Shown here one piece after another: positions 17,583 to 26,040 of a stretch of DNA of 64,000 nucleotides. Position numbers and translations under genes: made by a program. Where the stretch lies: positions 338,229 through 402,228 of the forward strand of contig NZ_KI543238.1 in NCBI RefSeq assembly GCF_000496835.1, given 5' to 3'. This stretch comes from Thalassobacillus devorans MSP14 (GTDB lineage: Bacteria > Bacillota > Bacilli > Bacillales > Halobacillaceae). The notes beneath the pieces are model-generated. The model ran no database searches. It had not been told where the DNA came from and was given only the letters and a program-made list of their open reading frames with translations. How positions within the stretch are numbered: the stretch's first letter is position 1; the number at the start of each line of letters is the position of its first letter.

Positions 17583-17652
17583 TTAAAGTACAAAGAACGT
17601 CACCGCAAGGCTTGTCTTAAGCTTGTCGGGGGTCAAGGCGCTTGCGCTTTTG
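17583..17652 (+). repeat. Intergenic repeat, family D copy 1
   Basis: AAAGTACAAAGAACGTCACC, GGCTTGTCTTAAGCTTGTCG and AAGGCGCTTGCGCTTTT match 40119-40189 closely. The last segment alone recurs at 63521-63543. The bases from 17653 to 17839 hold the upstream region of the next gene. Confidence 0.7.
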
Positions 17653-17839
17653 TGCCAATTTTTTCTGTTCCAGTAATGATCGGAGCAGCAGTATGTTTAA
17701 GATTTTTGTCATAAATTCCAGGATAATGTTAAGTTTGCAAAAAAATTTCCGATATAAAAGCTGATTGGACCCTTTTTAAAGTAGAGTGGCAACTTAGATG
17801 ACAAAAAAGCAGAAAACAAATAAACAGGAGGCTCTTAAA

Positions 17840-18268
17840 ATGATGAAAAAGTTAGTTGGAATGATGCTCTTATCTATTGTTTTAACATTATCCATGGGGG
17901 TTAATGTATCCGCTGCAGATTCCCAGGACGAAAAAATGGAAACAGCCTTAAAGCTGGTGGATGAAACCAACAGCCAGATTAATTGGTTGATTGAAAAAGC
18001 CCAGGTGGCAGGAGACATGCTTCGTGAAGATTATCTCAAGGATATGGAAACAATCGAAAACGAAGAGGAAGCAGCATCACGTACAGAAAAATATAATCAA
18101 GATCTGGATGCACTGATTGCTTTATTGGATCAGACAACCCGAACATTGACGCAAACCACGATTGCCGCTGTCGGAGAACTTGGAGTAACTGCTGAGTGTG
18201 AATGGGTGCTTGTCGAAATCGCAGACAGGCAGGTATGGATCGACCCTGTGCGAGTAGTAGGCTTTTAA
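17840..18268 (+). CDS. Small secreted protein of unknown function
   Basis: Encodes 142 residues from ATG 17840, eight bases after AGGAGG. A classical signal peptide (MMKKLVGMMLLSIVLTLSMG) ends near VSAADS. The mature part is acidic and helical (DEKMETALKLVDETNSQINW), then turns to a short conserved-looking C-terminal segment ECEWVLVEIADRQVWIDPVR. I recognise no family. It is followed after 13 bases by the cupin/HD-GYP gene, so the two may be co-transcribed. Confidence 0.75.
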   Translation: MMKKLVGMMLLSIVLTLSMGVNVSAADSQDEKMETALKLVDETNSQINWLIEKAQVAGDMLREDYLKDMETIENEEEAASRTEKYNQDLDALIALLDQTTRTLTQTTIAAVGELGVTAECEWVLVEIADRQVWIDPVRVVGF

Positions 18269-18281
18269 AAGGTGGGTAAAT

Positions 18282-19193
18282 GTGAGAGGCTTAAATGTAT
18301 TTAATAAGCAGTCCTTTTTGGATAATTTAAAATACACAACAAATGAACTTCGTTTATTGGAGCGTGGTGACGGCGTCGAAATCATGCTTCAAACTATTTA
18401 CAAAGACAACATCTTTTACATATATCCAAGTGATAATACAAATATAATGGAATTTTTCTATATCCTCAATGGTACGTTAGAATGTGATATAGAAGCGCAA
18501 AGAGTGCAATTAACGCAAAATGATTATTACTCAGTTAAAAACCTTAACGGTCCTGTCCACTTTAAAGCTTTGACTGATGTAAATTATCTATGGATCATTA
18601 CTGAACCTACTTTCTATTATATGAGTGAATATATGAGAGGATTGCGGGATCTAGTGTACAAAGTAGAAGAAAAAGATCGTTATACTTCTCTTCACAGTAG
18701 GAGAGTTACTAATTATGCTGTGAAAGTCGCTCAAAAACTTGAACTCGGAAAAGAAAAACTGGAGAAAGTGCACTTAGCAGCGGAACTCCATGACATTGGA
18801 AAAATAAATATTCCGGAAGAAATTCTGAATAAACCTGGTAAACTTACAACAGAAGAATTCGAACTCATTAAAAGGCATCCAGGCGAGGGCGCGGATATGG
18901 TGGCCAAAACCTATTATAAAGATCTCGCGCCAATCATCATCCAGCATCATGAACGACTGGATGGGTCGGGGTATCCATACGGTCTGACCGGGGAGCAGAT
19001 TAGTTTTGAAGCTAAGATCATTGCAGTCTGCGATACCTTTGATGCAATGACTGAAGATCGTACTTATCGAAAAGCTTACAAAGCAGAATACGCGATCGAA
19101 GAGATTAAAAGTCTTGCAGGCATTCATTATGAGTCTGAAATAGTATCTGTATTTGAAGAGGTATTGAAAGAGGAAGGAAATTATTATAAATAA
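18282..19193 (+). CDS. Cupin-HD-GYP domain protein (putative cyclic-di-GMP phosphodiesterase)
   Basis: Encodes 303 residues. Residues about 25-115 look like a cupin or small beta-barrel sensor (FYILNGTLECDIEAQRVQLT). Residues about 125-300 are an HD-GYP domain with LHSRRVTNYAVKVA, the metal-binding HDIGKI, KRHPGEGADM, HHERLDGSGYPYGL and CDTFDAMTEDRTYRKA. All catalytic His/Asp residues and the GYP signature are present, so cyclic di-GMP hydrolysis is likely. No receiver domain is fused. The GTG start follows AGGTGGG. The protein is cytosolic. Confidence 0.88.
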   Translation: MRGLNVFNKQSFLDNLKYTTNELRLLERGDGVEIMLQTIYKDNIFYIYPSDNTNIMEFFYILNGTLECDIEAQRVQLTQNDYYSVKNLNGPVHFKALTDVNYLWIITEPTFYYMSEYMRGLRDLVYKVEEKDRYTSLHSRRVTNYAVKVAQKLELGKEKLEKVHLAAELHDIGKINIPEEILNKPGKLTTEEFELIKRHPGEGADMVAKTYYKDLAPIIIQHHERLDGSGYPYGLTGEQISFEAKIIAVCDTFDAMTEDRTYRKAYKAEYAIEEIKSLAGIHYESEIVSVFEEVLKEEGNYYK

Positions 19194-19226
19194 AAGGCAT
19201 CCCGAATCCGGGGAGCCTTTTATTTT
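19192..19226 (+). terminator. Terminator after the HD-GYP gene
   Basis: AAAAGGC-TCCC / GGGG-GCCTTTT with a short loop follows the stop codon directly. Confidence 0.78.
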
Positions 19227-19320
19227 CGCCAGCGAATAATTCGGAGGGCATACACGCTTATGGGCGTATGCACATATGATACTCCAAACTCGGGTTATGA
19301 ACTCGAAAGGAGACATCAAT

Positions 19321-20742
19321 ATGGTTTTGACCGCAGCTCATTGGGTTTATGCAATTGTGACGCTTGCTGTCATTTTGACCATGATATTCAGAAAGGGAGT
19401 TGTACTACCGACATTACTCGGTACTTTTCTGGTGGCATGGGTGTATAATGGCAGTCTTGTCAGCGGTTTTACGTCTGTATTTAATGCAAACTTGACCGCT
19501 GCAAAAGAGTTATTCAGTATCTTCCTTATCATTACATTCATGGTAGCTTTATTGCATGCATTAAAAGATTTAGGTGCCGATCGTCAAATGATTGCACCGA
19601 TTCAAAAAGTGATGACAAATGGCCATATCGCCTTTGTAATGCTGAGTATGGTTACGTTTGTCATCTCGTTATTTTTCTGGCCCACACCGGCTGTACCTTT
19701 GATATGTGCGCTGCTTGTGCCCGCAGCTGTCAGAGCGGGACTCCCGGTGATGGGGGCGGCGATGATTGTTGCCATATCCGGGCAAGGTATGGCCTTGTCT
19801 TCTGACTATGTCATTCAGGTAGCTCCCATGCTCAGTGCCAAATCAGCTGGTATCGAAACAGCGGCAGTCGCTGATAAAGCATTGCTTCTTTCGGTCATTA
19901 CTGGAGCGGTTGCGATTGGTATCGCATATATGATGATCCGAAAGCAAATACGTAAACCGAATGATCCCCAGAATGAAAAGGAATGGAATACTCTCCCTGG
20001 TGGTCATACAAAAACAGCTGCTTCTGCTAGCTTAAACTCCCGTTGGGGAAAGATATTTGCTATAGTTGTTCCACTTTCCATGCTCCTTGTTATGTTATAT
20101 ATGGTTTACACGAAATTCAGCAGTGGGAGGATGGGCGGTTTTGAAGGAGGGGATGGCGCTGCATTTATTGGAGGTGTGGCCGTATTATTGCTATCTTTCG
20201 CCACACTCGCATTTGGAAAGAGTAAAGCGCTGGACCGCATTTCCGAACACATTACAGAAGGGTTCGTTTTTGCTTTCAAGGCGATGGGCCCTGTTATTCC
20301 GATAGCAGGCTTCTTCTTCCTTGGAAGCGGTGATTTTGCCGGAAGCATTATGTCATTAGGTGAGAAAGCTAGTCCGGCATTTCTGTTCGACCTTGTGCAG
20401 GCAGGGCAGAATGTGATACCAGAAAATATGGTGCTTTCCGCGTTCGGGATCTTGATTATTGGAATGATCACAGGGCTGGATGGTTCTGGTTTTTCAGGGC
20501 TGCCTTTGACAGGTGCCTTATCCGGAGCACTGGCTTCAGGCAATGTCGATCCTGCCACCCTGGCAGCAATCGGACAGATGGGTTCGATTTGGGTTGGTGG
20601 AGGTACCTTGATCGCATGGTCATCCCTGGTAGCTGTTGCCGGTTTTTGCGGGGTTTCCGTAATGGAACTTGTCCGAAAAAACTTCCTGCCGGTCATCATT
20701 GGGCTGATGGTATCCACTACTCTGGCTTTATTGATTTGGTGA
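19321..20742 (+). CDS. Integral membrane transporter, ion-transporter superfamily type
   Basis: Encodes 473 residues with about twelve hydrophobic segments. The start ATG 19321 follows AAGGAGA with good spacing. Recognisable stretches are FWPTPAVPLICALLVPAAVR, the mid-protein acidic/hydrophilic loop (about 205-245) and GLDGSGFSGLPLTGALSGAL plus GGGTLIAWSSLVAVAG near the C-terminus. The pattern resembles DcuC/gluconate-type anion permeases, but I cannot name the substrate. It is monocistronic. An imperfect inverted repeat (GCATACACGC / GGGCGTATGC, 19248-19271) lies upstream and could be an operator. Confidence 0.75.
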   Translation: MVLTAAHWVYAIVTLAVILTMIFRKGVVLPTLLGTFLVAWVYNGSLVSGFTSVFNANLTAAKELFSIFLIITFMVALLHALKDLGADRQMIAPIQKVMTNGHIAFVMLSMVTFVISLFFWPTPAVPLICALLVPAAVRAGLPVMGAAMIVAISGQGMALSSDYVIQVAPMLSAKSAGIETAAVADKALLLSVITGAVAIGIAYMMIRKQIRKPNDPQNEKEWNTLPGGHTKTAASASLNSRWGKIFAIVVPLSMLLVMLYMVYTKFSSGRMGGFEGGDGAAFIGGVAVLLLSFATLAFGKSKALDRISEHITEGFVFAFKAMGPVIPIAGFFFLGSGDFAGSIMSLGEKASPAFLFDLVQAGQNVIPENMVLSAFGILIIGMITGLDGSGFSGLPLTGALSGALASGNVDPATLAAIGQMGSIWVGGGTLIAWSSLVAVAGFCGVSVMELVRKNFLPVIIGLMVSTTLALLIW

Positions 20743-20747
20743 TAATA

Positions 20748-20776
20748 GCCCCCTTACGTTCTTCATGTAAGGGGGC
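20748..20776. terminator. Bidirectional terminator
   Basis: GCCCCCTTAC / GTAAGGGGGC with a nine-base loop lies between convergent genes (transporter and metI). Confidence 0.8.
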
Positions 20777-20792
20777 ATTTCCATGAAAAAAA

Positions 20793-21905
20793 TCATACAT
20801 GCTGGTAAGATTTTTCTAATGCTTGCTGAAGGTCCTGAGTTAAATCTTGTACATTTTCGATTCCTACCGACATGCGCAGGAGCCTGTTACATACTCCATA
20901 GCTGCTGCGAATTTCTTCTGGTATATCATAATGCGTCTGGGTAGCTGGATAGGTGATGAACGTTTCTGTTCCTCCCAGGCTCTCAGCAAATGTAATTAGC
21001 TTTAGTTGTTCGAGCAGATGTGGGACGGCTGCTTCGTCCTGAACACGAAAGGAAACCATACCGCCTTTGCCGGGATATAAAACGTCAGCAATAAAAGGAC
21101 TTTGTTCCAGGAACTCGACCAGCTGTTTGGCGTTTTCTTCATGCTGCCGCATTCTCAATCCTAACGTCTTCATTCCTCGCATCAATAACCAGCTGTCAAA
21201 TGGAGATAATACCGCTCCGGAAGAGTTTTGCTCCAGGCGAAGCTCTTCAACATATTTATCATCTTTAGCAACGACCAGACCTGCCAGGACATCATTATGA
21301 CCTCCTAAATATTTGGTACCACTGTGAATGACAATATCTGCTCCTTGTTCAAGAGGCCGTTGCAAATAGGGGGTATAAAACGTATTATCCACAATCAAAA
21401 CAATCCCATTTCGCTGGGCAATTTGAGCAAGCGATTCAATATTAACCTGGGTCATCAAAGGATTTGTCGGTGTTTCAATAAATAACCCTTTGGTGCGGTC
21501 AGTAATAGCTTGTTCAAAATCGGCTGGGTCCGAGCTATTTACATAACGGAATTGTAAACCGAATTTTTTAAAATGAGTTTCAAAAATACGGTAGGAGCCC
21601 CCGTAAACATCCTTGGTAACAATGAACTCATCTCCCGGTTCAAAAATGGAAAAAGTAGCCTGGATGGCAGCCATTCCCGAGCTGAAAGCAATACCACCAG
21701 CTCCGCTTTCTAAATTAGCGATCGCCTTTTCTAATAAGTCCCTGGTAGGGTTGCCGGTTCGTGAATAGTCGTACCCGGTAGATTTTCCTATCCCTTCATG
21801 GCGATAAGCAGTAGAAAAATATACGGGAGGATTCACCGCTCCAGTCGTAGTTTCGCTTCGGTTTCCTGTTTGTGCTAATGTAGTGTCAAGATGATAAGTG
21901 CCCAT
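20793..21905 (-). CDS. metI: Cystathionine gamma-synthase / O-acetylhomoserine thiolyase
   Basis: Encodes 370 residues, a PLP enzyme of the Cys/Met metabolism family acting in trans-sulfuration toward methionine. Visible are TTTGAVNPPVYFSTAYRH, the YDYSRTGNPTRDLLEKAIANLE stretch, the PLP-lysine motif IHSGTKYLGGHNDVLAG and SLGGTETFITYPATQTH near the C-terminus. Start ATG follows AAAGGAGA. The leader carries an S-box riboswitch, which independently supports a role in methionine synthesis. In B. subtilis metI is followed by metC; here the next gene downstream is convergent, so metC is elsewhere. Confidence 0.93.
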   Translation of the reverse strand: MGTYHLDTTLAQTGNRSETTTGAVNPPVYFSTAYRHEGIGKSTGYDYSRTGNPTRDLLEKAIANLESGAGGIAFSSGMAAIQATFSIFEPGDEFIVTKDVYGGSYRIFETHFKKFGLQFRYVNSSDPADFEQAITDRTKGLFIETPTNPLMTQVNIESLAQIAQRNGIVLIVDNTFYTPYLQRPLEQGADIVIHSGTKYLGGHNDVLAGLVVAKDDKYVEELRLEQNSSGAVLSPFDSWLLMRGMKTLGLRMRQHEENAKQLVEFLEQSPFIADVLYPGKGGMVSFRVQDEAAVPHLLEQLKLITFAESLGGTETFITYPATQTHYDIPEEIRSSYGVCNRLLRMSVGIENVQDLTQDLQQALEKSYQHV

Positions 21906-21930
21906 GATTCCGTCTCCTTTATCGTGAAAT

Positions 21931-22092
21931 AAAAAAATCAGCTCTCAAGAAGAAGAGCTGATTTTATTCGTAAATTAGCCACTTCTTCTTATTTTTCAAA
22001 CGGCTTACCCGCTCGCTGGATGTAGCACCTCACCGAAATCGGCAGGTTGCTGAAGCTTCAACGGTCCAGTTCCCTCAGCTTCTCTTCATAAG
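21931..22092 (-). ncRNA. SAM-I riboswitch (S-box leader) of metI
   Basis: On the minus strand the core reads CTTATGAAGAGAAGCTGAGGG, then ACTGGACC, GAAGCTTCAGCAACC and GGTGCTACATCC. It is followed by a terminator ATCAGCTCT / AGAGCTGAT with a T run (21966-21931) just before metI. Confidence 0.92.
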
Positions 22093-22164
22093 AATAGTGA
22101 ATATTCAATTGATTTAATTTCCAACATACAGGAATTTTTTAAATTATGCAATGATTTTTTTGAA

Positions 22165-22200
22165 AAAATAAGGCAGACCATTTATGTTTAGTGGTCTGCC
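22165..22200 (-). terminator. Terminator of the DUF3231 gene
   Basis: GGCAGACCA / TGGTCTGCC with an 11-base loop; on the minus strand it is followed by TTATTTTTTC. Confidence 0.85.
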
Positions 22201-22207
22201 ATGCTGG

Positions 22208-22720
22208 TTAAACTGGTTCTGGCACTTTGGTGTGCAACGGTGGTGTCACTAACCAGCCTTTTTCTTTATTCAGTCGAAGCGCTTTTGCAGCTGTCTGGGC
22301 TTTATTCATATGGAACTGCCCAAACATCATAGCAATATCTTCCCGTGTACATTGCCCGATAACAGTACTGCAAGCAACCAAACCCGCTGATAAATCGGTA
22401 GAGACTTGCGCGCTGATTTCAGGGTCATTGAATCGTGCACCGACCGGGATATCTTCAAGGGTTGCGTTTGAACGTTCAGGAGCCGAAGGGGGAAGAGCTA
22501 TTCCGTTGGTTTTTAAAATTTCTTCAACACTTTCTGATTCATGCTTGATCCCTTCAATCAGTTCCTCCAGCAACTTCATCAATTCTTTATCACCAGTATG
22601 GTTCATAAACGTTTGGTAACGTGTGTAATTACCTTTGGCAACTGATAAATAGGACCACATTCCGAACACTTCTCCGTAGTGAAGGGGCTGTTCTTTAGGA
22701 TCACCGGTTAAAATACCCAT
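22208..22720 (-). CDS. DUF3231-type protein, ferritin-like helical
   Basis: Encodes 170 residues from ATG 22720 (MGILTGDPKEQPLHYGEVFG) with AAGGAGTG upstream; in-frame codons further upstream have no ribosome binding site. The pattern (HYGEVFGMWSYL, KHESESVEEILKTNGIALPP, MMFGQFHMNKAQTAAKALRL) matches the DUF3231 family of Bacillales, which are all-helical and often found twice in a chain or linked to spores. Here there is one unit. Biochemical function is unknown. Confidence 0.8.
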   Translation of the reverse strand: MGILTGDPKEQPLHYGEVFGMWSYLSVAKGNYTRYQTFMNHTGDKELMKLLEELIEGIKHESESVEEILKTNGIALPPSAPERSNATLEDIPVGARFNDPEISAQVSTDLSAGLVACSTVIGQCTREDIAMMFGQFHMNKAQTAAKALRLNKEKGWLVTPPLHTKVPEPV

Positions 22721-22865
22721 TGGACACACTCCTTTTTTATTTGTGGTACACAAGTAGTATTCATACGTAGTAAGAAACGTATACCTTCCTAAAACAGGCA
22801 AGGGATGTTTATAAAGGCAGCCAACGCGGAACATAATAAATAAATATGACGTGGAGGTGAGCGCA

Positions 22866-23336
22866 ATGCCTTGGGATAAGAATGATTATCCAAGCTCATT
22901 AAAAAACTTGAACACTGCAGTGAGGAATAAAGCGATTGATATTGCGAATGCTATGGTAGATGAAGGTTATGATGAAAACCGTGCGATTCCTATTGCTACC
23001 AGTCAGGCGAAAGAATGGTATGATAATGCTTCCAATAAAGAAATCAATGAAATGAAGGACGCTGACGATAAAGAGTTAAAGGATCGTGACGAAGAAGATA
23101 AACAATATGACAATCGCCCTGAATTATTGGACCGCGGCGAGCATGTGGTCGCCCATGATGACGGCTGGGCTGTCCAGGCGAATGGCGCCAAAAAGCCAGA
23201 CCAGGTATTCGACAATAAAGACGAAGCGATCAGGCGCGCAAAAGAAGTTGCTGAAAATAAAGGAACCAAAGCAGTCATCCATAAGAAAAACGGTGACATT
23301 CAGAACGAACACAATTACGAGAATAGTAATAAATGA
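22866..23336 (+). CDS. YdaT-like DUF2188 protein
   Basis: Encodes 156 residues from ATG 22866, five bases after GGAGGTGAG. Residues 1-60 (MPWDKNDYPSSLKNLNTAVR, ATSQAKEWY) match the N-terminal region of B. subtilis YdaT. After a charged linker of Asp/Glu/Lys, residues about 85-145 form a DUF2188 domain (HVVAHDDGWAVQANGAKKPDQVFDNK then AEAIRRAKEVAENKGTKAVI-like sequence). YdaT is a general stress protein in B. subtilis; the molecular role is unknown. Monocistronic with its own terminator. Confidence 0.85.
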   Translation: MPWDKNDYPSSLKNLNTAVRNKAIDIANAMVDEGYDENRAIPIATSQAKEWYDNASNKEINEMKDADDKELKDRDEEDKQYDNRPELLDRGEHVVAHDDGWAVQANGAKKPDQVFDNKDEAIRRAKEVAENKGTKAVIHKKNGDIQNEHNYENSNK

Positions 23337-23338
23337 GC

Positions 23339-23370
23339 AAACAGACCTTCACCTGAGGGTCTGTTTTTTT
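23339..23370 (+). terminator. Terminator of the YdaT-like gene
   Basis: AAACAGACC / GGTCTGTTT with a ten-base loop and a T run. Confidence 0.87.
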
Positions 23371-23533
23371 CTTGAGAGGGGCTTGGTGGGTAGACAGGGA
23401 GCAGGCATAGGTCCAAGGCATCCTTTTGTTAGGGCAATGTTCCTGACTTTAGTTTTCTTGACAGGATTCATCGAAAATCGTCTAGAAAGCTCAAAAGGAA
23501 CCCCGAATAAAATGATGAAAGGATGGATGGATC

Positions 23534-24574
23534 TTGAGAAGAAAAGCATTGAATATCGCATTATCCGGAGTGTTGCTAAGTTCTGGAGTGGTGCTAGGAA
23601 CAGGTGTCAACACCGTAAGTGCCGATGGACCGAACTACAATGGGAATGAAACGATTCAGAATGAACGGCTGCATTCCTATAGCGAAATGGTGAAGCTGCT
23701 TGAAAGGGTCGATCAACAGTCCGAAAATCTTAAATTAGAAGTTTATGGGAAATCCGTACAGGATAGAAATTTGTATCTTGCTAAATTCGGGGAACAGGAA
23801 GATAACCCAACGATTTTATTTTTGACCCAGCAGCATGGGAATGAAACATTGACCACAGAAGCTGCATTGAAAATGATTAAATACTTAAGTACGAACAGCA
23901 AGGAAGTGCAAAATATCCTCGATAATGTCAATGTTTTGATTGCTCCTCGCCTCAACGTAGATGGAGCGGAAGGGGATGTGAAATTCTCCCTTGATGATTA
24001 CGTCGCCGGTACACATACCCGTTACAACGCAAATGGCGTCGATTTAAACCGTGATCACGTTGACCGTAAACAGCCTGAAACGAAAGCCTTGCATAAAAAT
24101 GTCCTGCAAAAATACAGCCCTGACTACATGATTGACCTTCATCATCAAGGAACACAGACCTTAAAAGGCGAAGATGGTCCACTTGTTTCTGGTTCCATTC
24201 TTTATCCAACCAATGAAAATGTCGATCCTGAGGTGCTGGAAGGTTCCAAGAAGCTTGGTGCAGTTGTTTATAACGCTGTAGAGTCGAAAGGGTACGGGAC
24301 ATTATCCAAATATGTTGGCGGTACAGCTAATACAATCAGCCGTAACGGACTGGCCAATGAATATGGCATATCCACATTATTATTTGAAATGAGAGGGATG
24401 GCCGATCATTACTATGAACCATATGTTTTAGGACAGAAAAGTAATGGTTATTTGATCAATCAGGGTGTAGTAACTATGACAGCGGCTCTAAAGGCGATCG
24501 CAGATGGTTCAATTGAAAATGCAGACACTAGTTTCTGGGATAACCTGGAAGAAAGTGCCTACCCAGGAGAATAA
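23534..24574 (+). CDS. Secreted zinc carboxypeptidase (M14 family)
   Basis: Encodes 346 residues from a TTG start preceded by AAAGGATGG. A signal peptide (MRRKALNIALSGVLLSSGVV) is cut near VSADG. The M14 zinc ligands are in QQHGNE (His and Glu, about residue 100) and DLHHQG (about 203). NGVDLNRDH carries the substrate-binding Asn-Arg pair and LFEMRG near residue 290 probably holds the catalytic Glu. It would trim C-terminal residues of peptides outside the cell. The gene is flanked by terminators and stands alone. Confidence 0.88.
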   Translation: MRRKALNIALSGVLLSSGVVLGTGVNTVSADGPNYNGNETIQNERLHSYSEMVKLLERVDQQSENLKLEVYGKSVQDRNLYLAKFGEQEDNPTILFLTQQHGNETLTTEAALKMIKYLSTNSKEVQNILDNVNVLIAPRLNVDGAEGDVKFSLDDYVAGTHTRYNANGVDLNRDHVDRKQPETKALHKNVLQKYSPDYMIDLHHQGTQTLKGEDGPLVSGSILYPTNENVDPEVLEGSKKLGAVVYNAVESKGYGTLSKYVGGTANTISRNGLANEYGISTLLFEMRGMADHYYEPYVLGQKSNGYLINQGVVTMTAALKAIADGSIENADTSFWDNLEESAYPGE

Positions 24575-24580
24575 ATGATT

Positions 24581-24614
24581 AAAAGGAGCGCCCGTATAAT
24601 CAGGCGCTCCTTTT
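24581..24614. terminator. Bidirectional terminator
   Basis: AAAAGGAGCGCC / GGCGCTCCTTTT lies between the convergent M14 and acuI-like genes. Confidence 0.88.
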
Positions 24615-24619
24615 GATTG

Positions 24620-25606
24620 TTAAAGTTTTACGATATTCCTTCCACGGGCTTTTCCTTCGAGGAGAGTATTGATCGTTTCCGGCAACTCTTCCAAGGTTAC
24701 TTCATTTTTCATTTGCTCAAATAGTCCTTCTGGCTTCAGATCAGTCGCCATACGGTTCCAGATTTGCCTGCGTATCGTCATCGGGCATTGGACAGAATCG
24801 ACACCGAGCAGGCTGACCCCGCGTAAGATGAATGGGAAGACAGTAGTCGGAACATCCGTACCTGCTGTCAGTCCGCTTACTGCAACTGCACCGCTGTATT
24901 GGAGTTTGCTTAAGATGGCTGCCAGGTTATTGCCTCCGGTGGCATCGATTGCTCCGGCCCATAGCTGCTTATCCAATGGCTTGACTTTGCCATTATAGAC
25001 AGCTTCCCGGGAGACGACCTCTTTTGCCCCTAGTTCCTTCAAATAGCTATGTTCGCTTTCTTTTCCGGTACTGGCAACTACGCTATAACCTAGCTTAGCC
25101 AGCATAGCGATAGCCATACTTCCGACGCCGCCGGTAGCACCAGTGACAAGCACCGGGCCATTTTCAGGTCGGATTCCTGCTTCTTCCAGTCGATGGATGG
25201 ATAATGCCGCTGTGAATCCTGCTGTGCCGTAGATCATCGATTCCTCCAGCGTCATTCCTTCCGGTAGTTCGACGATCCATTCTGATGGGATGCGGGCATA
25301 TTCACTGTAGCCGCCATCTTTAGCGACTCCGATGTCATAACTGGTTGCAACCACTTTATCTCCTTCACGGAATTGTTCGGAATGGGATTCCACTACCTCT
25401 CCGGCAAGGTCAATTCCTGGCGTCAACGGGTATTTCTGTGCGATTTTACTATTTTTTACACTAGCCATAGCATCTTTAAAGTTGACACTGGAATAATGAA
25501 CTTTGATCACTACGTCGCCTTCAGATAAATCCTCCAGCTCCAGTTCTTCTATTCCTGATGAAAATTCCTCTTCTTGCTGATTGACTCGAAAAGCTTTGAA
25601 TGTCAT
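24620..25606 (-). CDS. acuI: YhdH/AcuI-type quinone oxidoreductase (acryloyl-CoA reductase family)
   Basis: Encodes 328 residues. A medium-chain reductase without the catalytic zinc ligands: N-terminal GroES-like domain (SSVNFKDAMA, TPGIDLAGEVVES), then a Rossmann domain with VTGATGGVGSMAIAMLAKLG and the NADPH site VASTGKESEH. C-terminal features AVSGLTAGTDVPTTVFPFIL and RGRNIVKL are typical of YhdH/AcuI proteins, which reduce acryloyl-CoA or related enoyl substrates. ATG 25606 follows GGGGAG with six bases spacing. The hydrogenase operon diverges from its upstream side. Confidence 0.88.
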   Translation of the reverse strand: MTFKAFRVNQQEEEFSSGIEELELEDLSEGDVVIKVHYSSVNFKDAMASVKNSKIAQKYPLTPGIDLAGEVVESHSEQFREGDKVVATSYDIGVAKDGGYSEYARIPSEWIVELPEGMTLEESMIYGTAGFTAALSIHRLEEAGIRPENGPVLVTGATGGVGSMAIAMLAKLGYSVVASTGKESEHSYLKELGAKEVVSREAVYNGKVKPLDKQLWAGAIDATGGNNLAAILSKLQYSGAVAVSGLTAGTDVPTTVFPFILRGVSLLGVDSVQCPMTIRRQIWNRMATDLKPEGLFEQMKNEVTLEELPETINTLLEGKARGRNIVKL

Positions 25607-25654
25607 TTGCAACTCCCCTTTCCTTATCTATCAGTCTAGCATTTGTTTACCCTG

Positions 25655-25683
25655 CTTACAGTTCTCGCACACTGAACCGTAAG
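25655..25683. promoter_or_regulatory. Palindrome in the acuI-hypA divergent region
   Basis: CTTACAGTTC-N9-GAACCGTAAG is a 10-base inverted repeat with one mismatch, 106 bases before hypA and 49 bases before the acuI-like gene. It may be an operator for either gene. I cannot assign a convincing promoter for the hyp operon; TTTACA at 25750 has no good -10. Confidence 0.4.
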
Positions 25684-25788
25684 TCGGATTTTATTCGGGA
25701 TTAGGCTGATAATCTGCTTTATACAGCACAAGTGATAATGAGAATGCCATTTACATACGATGTACTATGGTGGAATTAGGTGATCATG

Positions 25789-26040
25789 ATGCATGAAGTC
25801 AGTTTGATCTATGAAGTGTTATTACATGTGGAACAAGCATCAAGACAGGGAGGAATGAATAAGGTTACGATTATCAAATTAACCATTGGTGAACAAATGA
25901 TGGTCATGCCTGAGGCATTGCAGTTTGCCTTTGATACGTTGCGTAAGGGACCGGCAGCTGAAGCAGAGCTGAAATGGGAAATTATCGAAGGAATTTATTT
26001 TTATATCGATTATATTGAAGGAGAGGAATCAAGTGACTAA
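25789..26040 (+). CDS. hypA: HypA-like hydrogenase nickel chaperone lacking the zinc-finger domain
   Basis: Encodes 83 residues from ATG 25789, which gives the family's exposed Met-His-Glu N-terminus whose His binds nickel; AGGTG lies six bases upstream. The nickel domain is intact (MHEVSLIYEVL, KVTIIKLTIGE, MPEALQFAFDTL). HypA proteins are normally 113-120 residues, with a loop of two CxxC pairs inserted near residue 70. Here EIIEG runs straight into IYFYIDYIEGEE, the usual C-terminal strand, and there is no Cys at all. The zinc domain is therefore precisely missing. It is the first gene of the hydrogenase operon and overlaps hypB by eight bases. Confidence 0.85.
   Translation: MHEVSLIYEVLLHVEQASRQGGMNKVTIIKLTIGEQMMVMPEALQFAFDTLRKGPAAEAELKWEIIEGIYFYIDYIEGEESSD

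Noticed and set aside
17374-17660. CRISPR-like array in the repeat patch
   Set aside because: The elements are different palindromic families present once each, with no regular spacing, uniform repeat or cas gene.
20106-20717. Long open frame (about 200 codons) on the strand opposite the membrane transporter gene
   Set aside because: Antisense to a well-supported membrane protein, Pro/Ser/Ala-rich as expected from reversed hydrophobic codons, no ribosome binding site.
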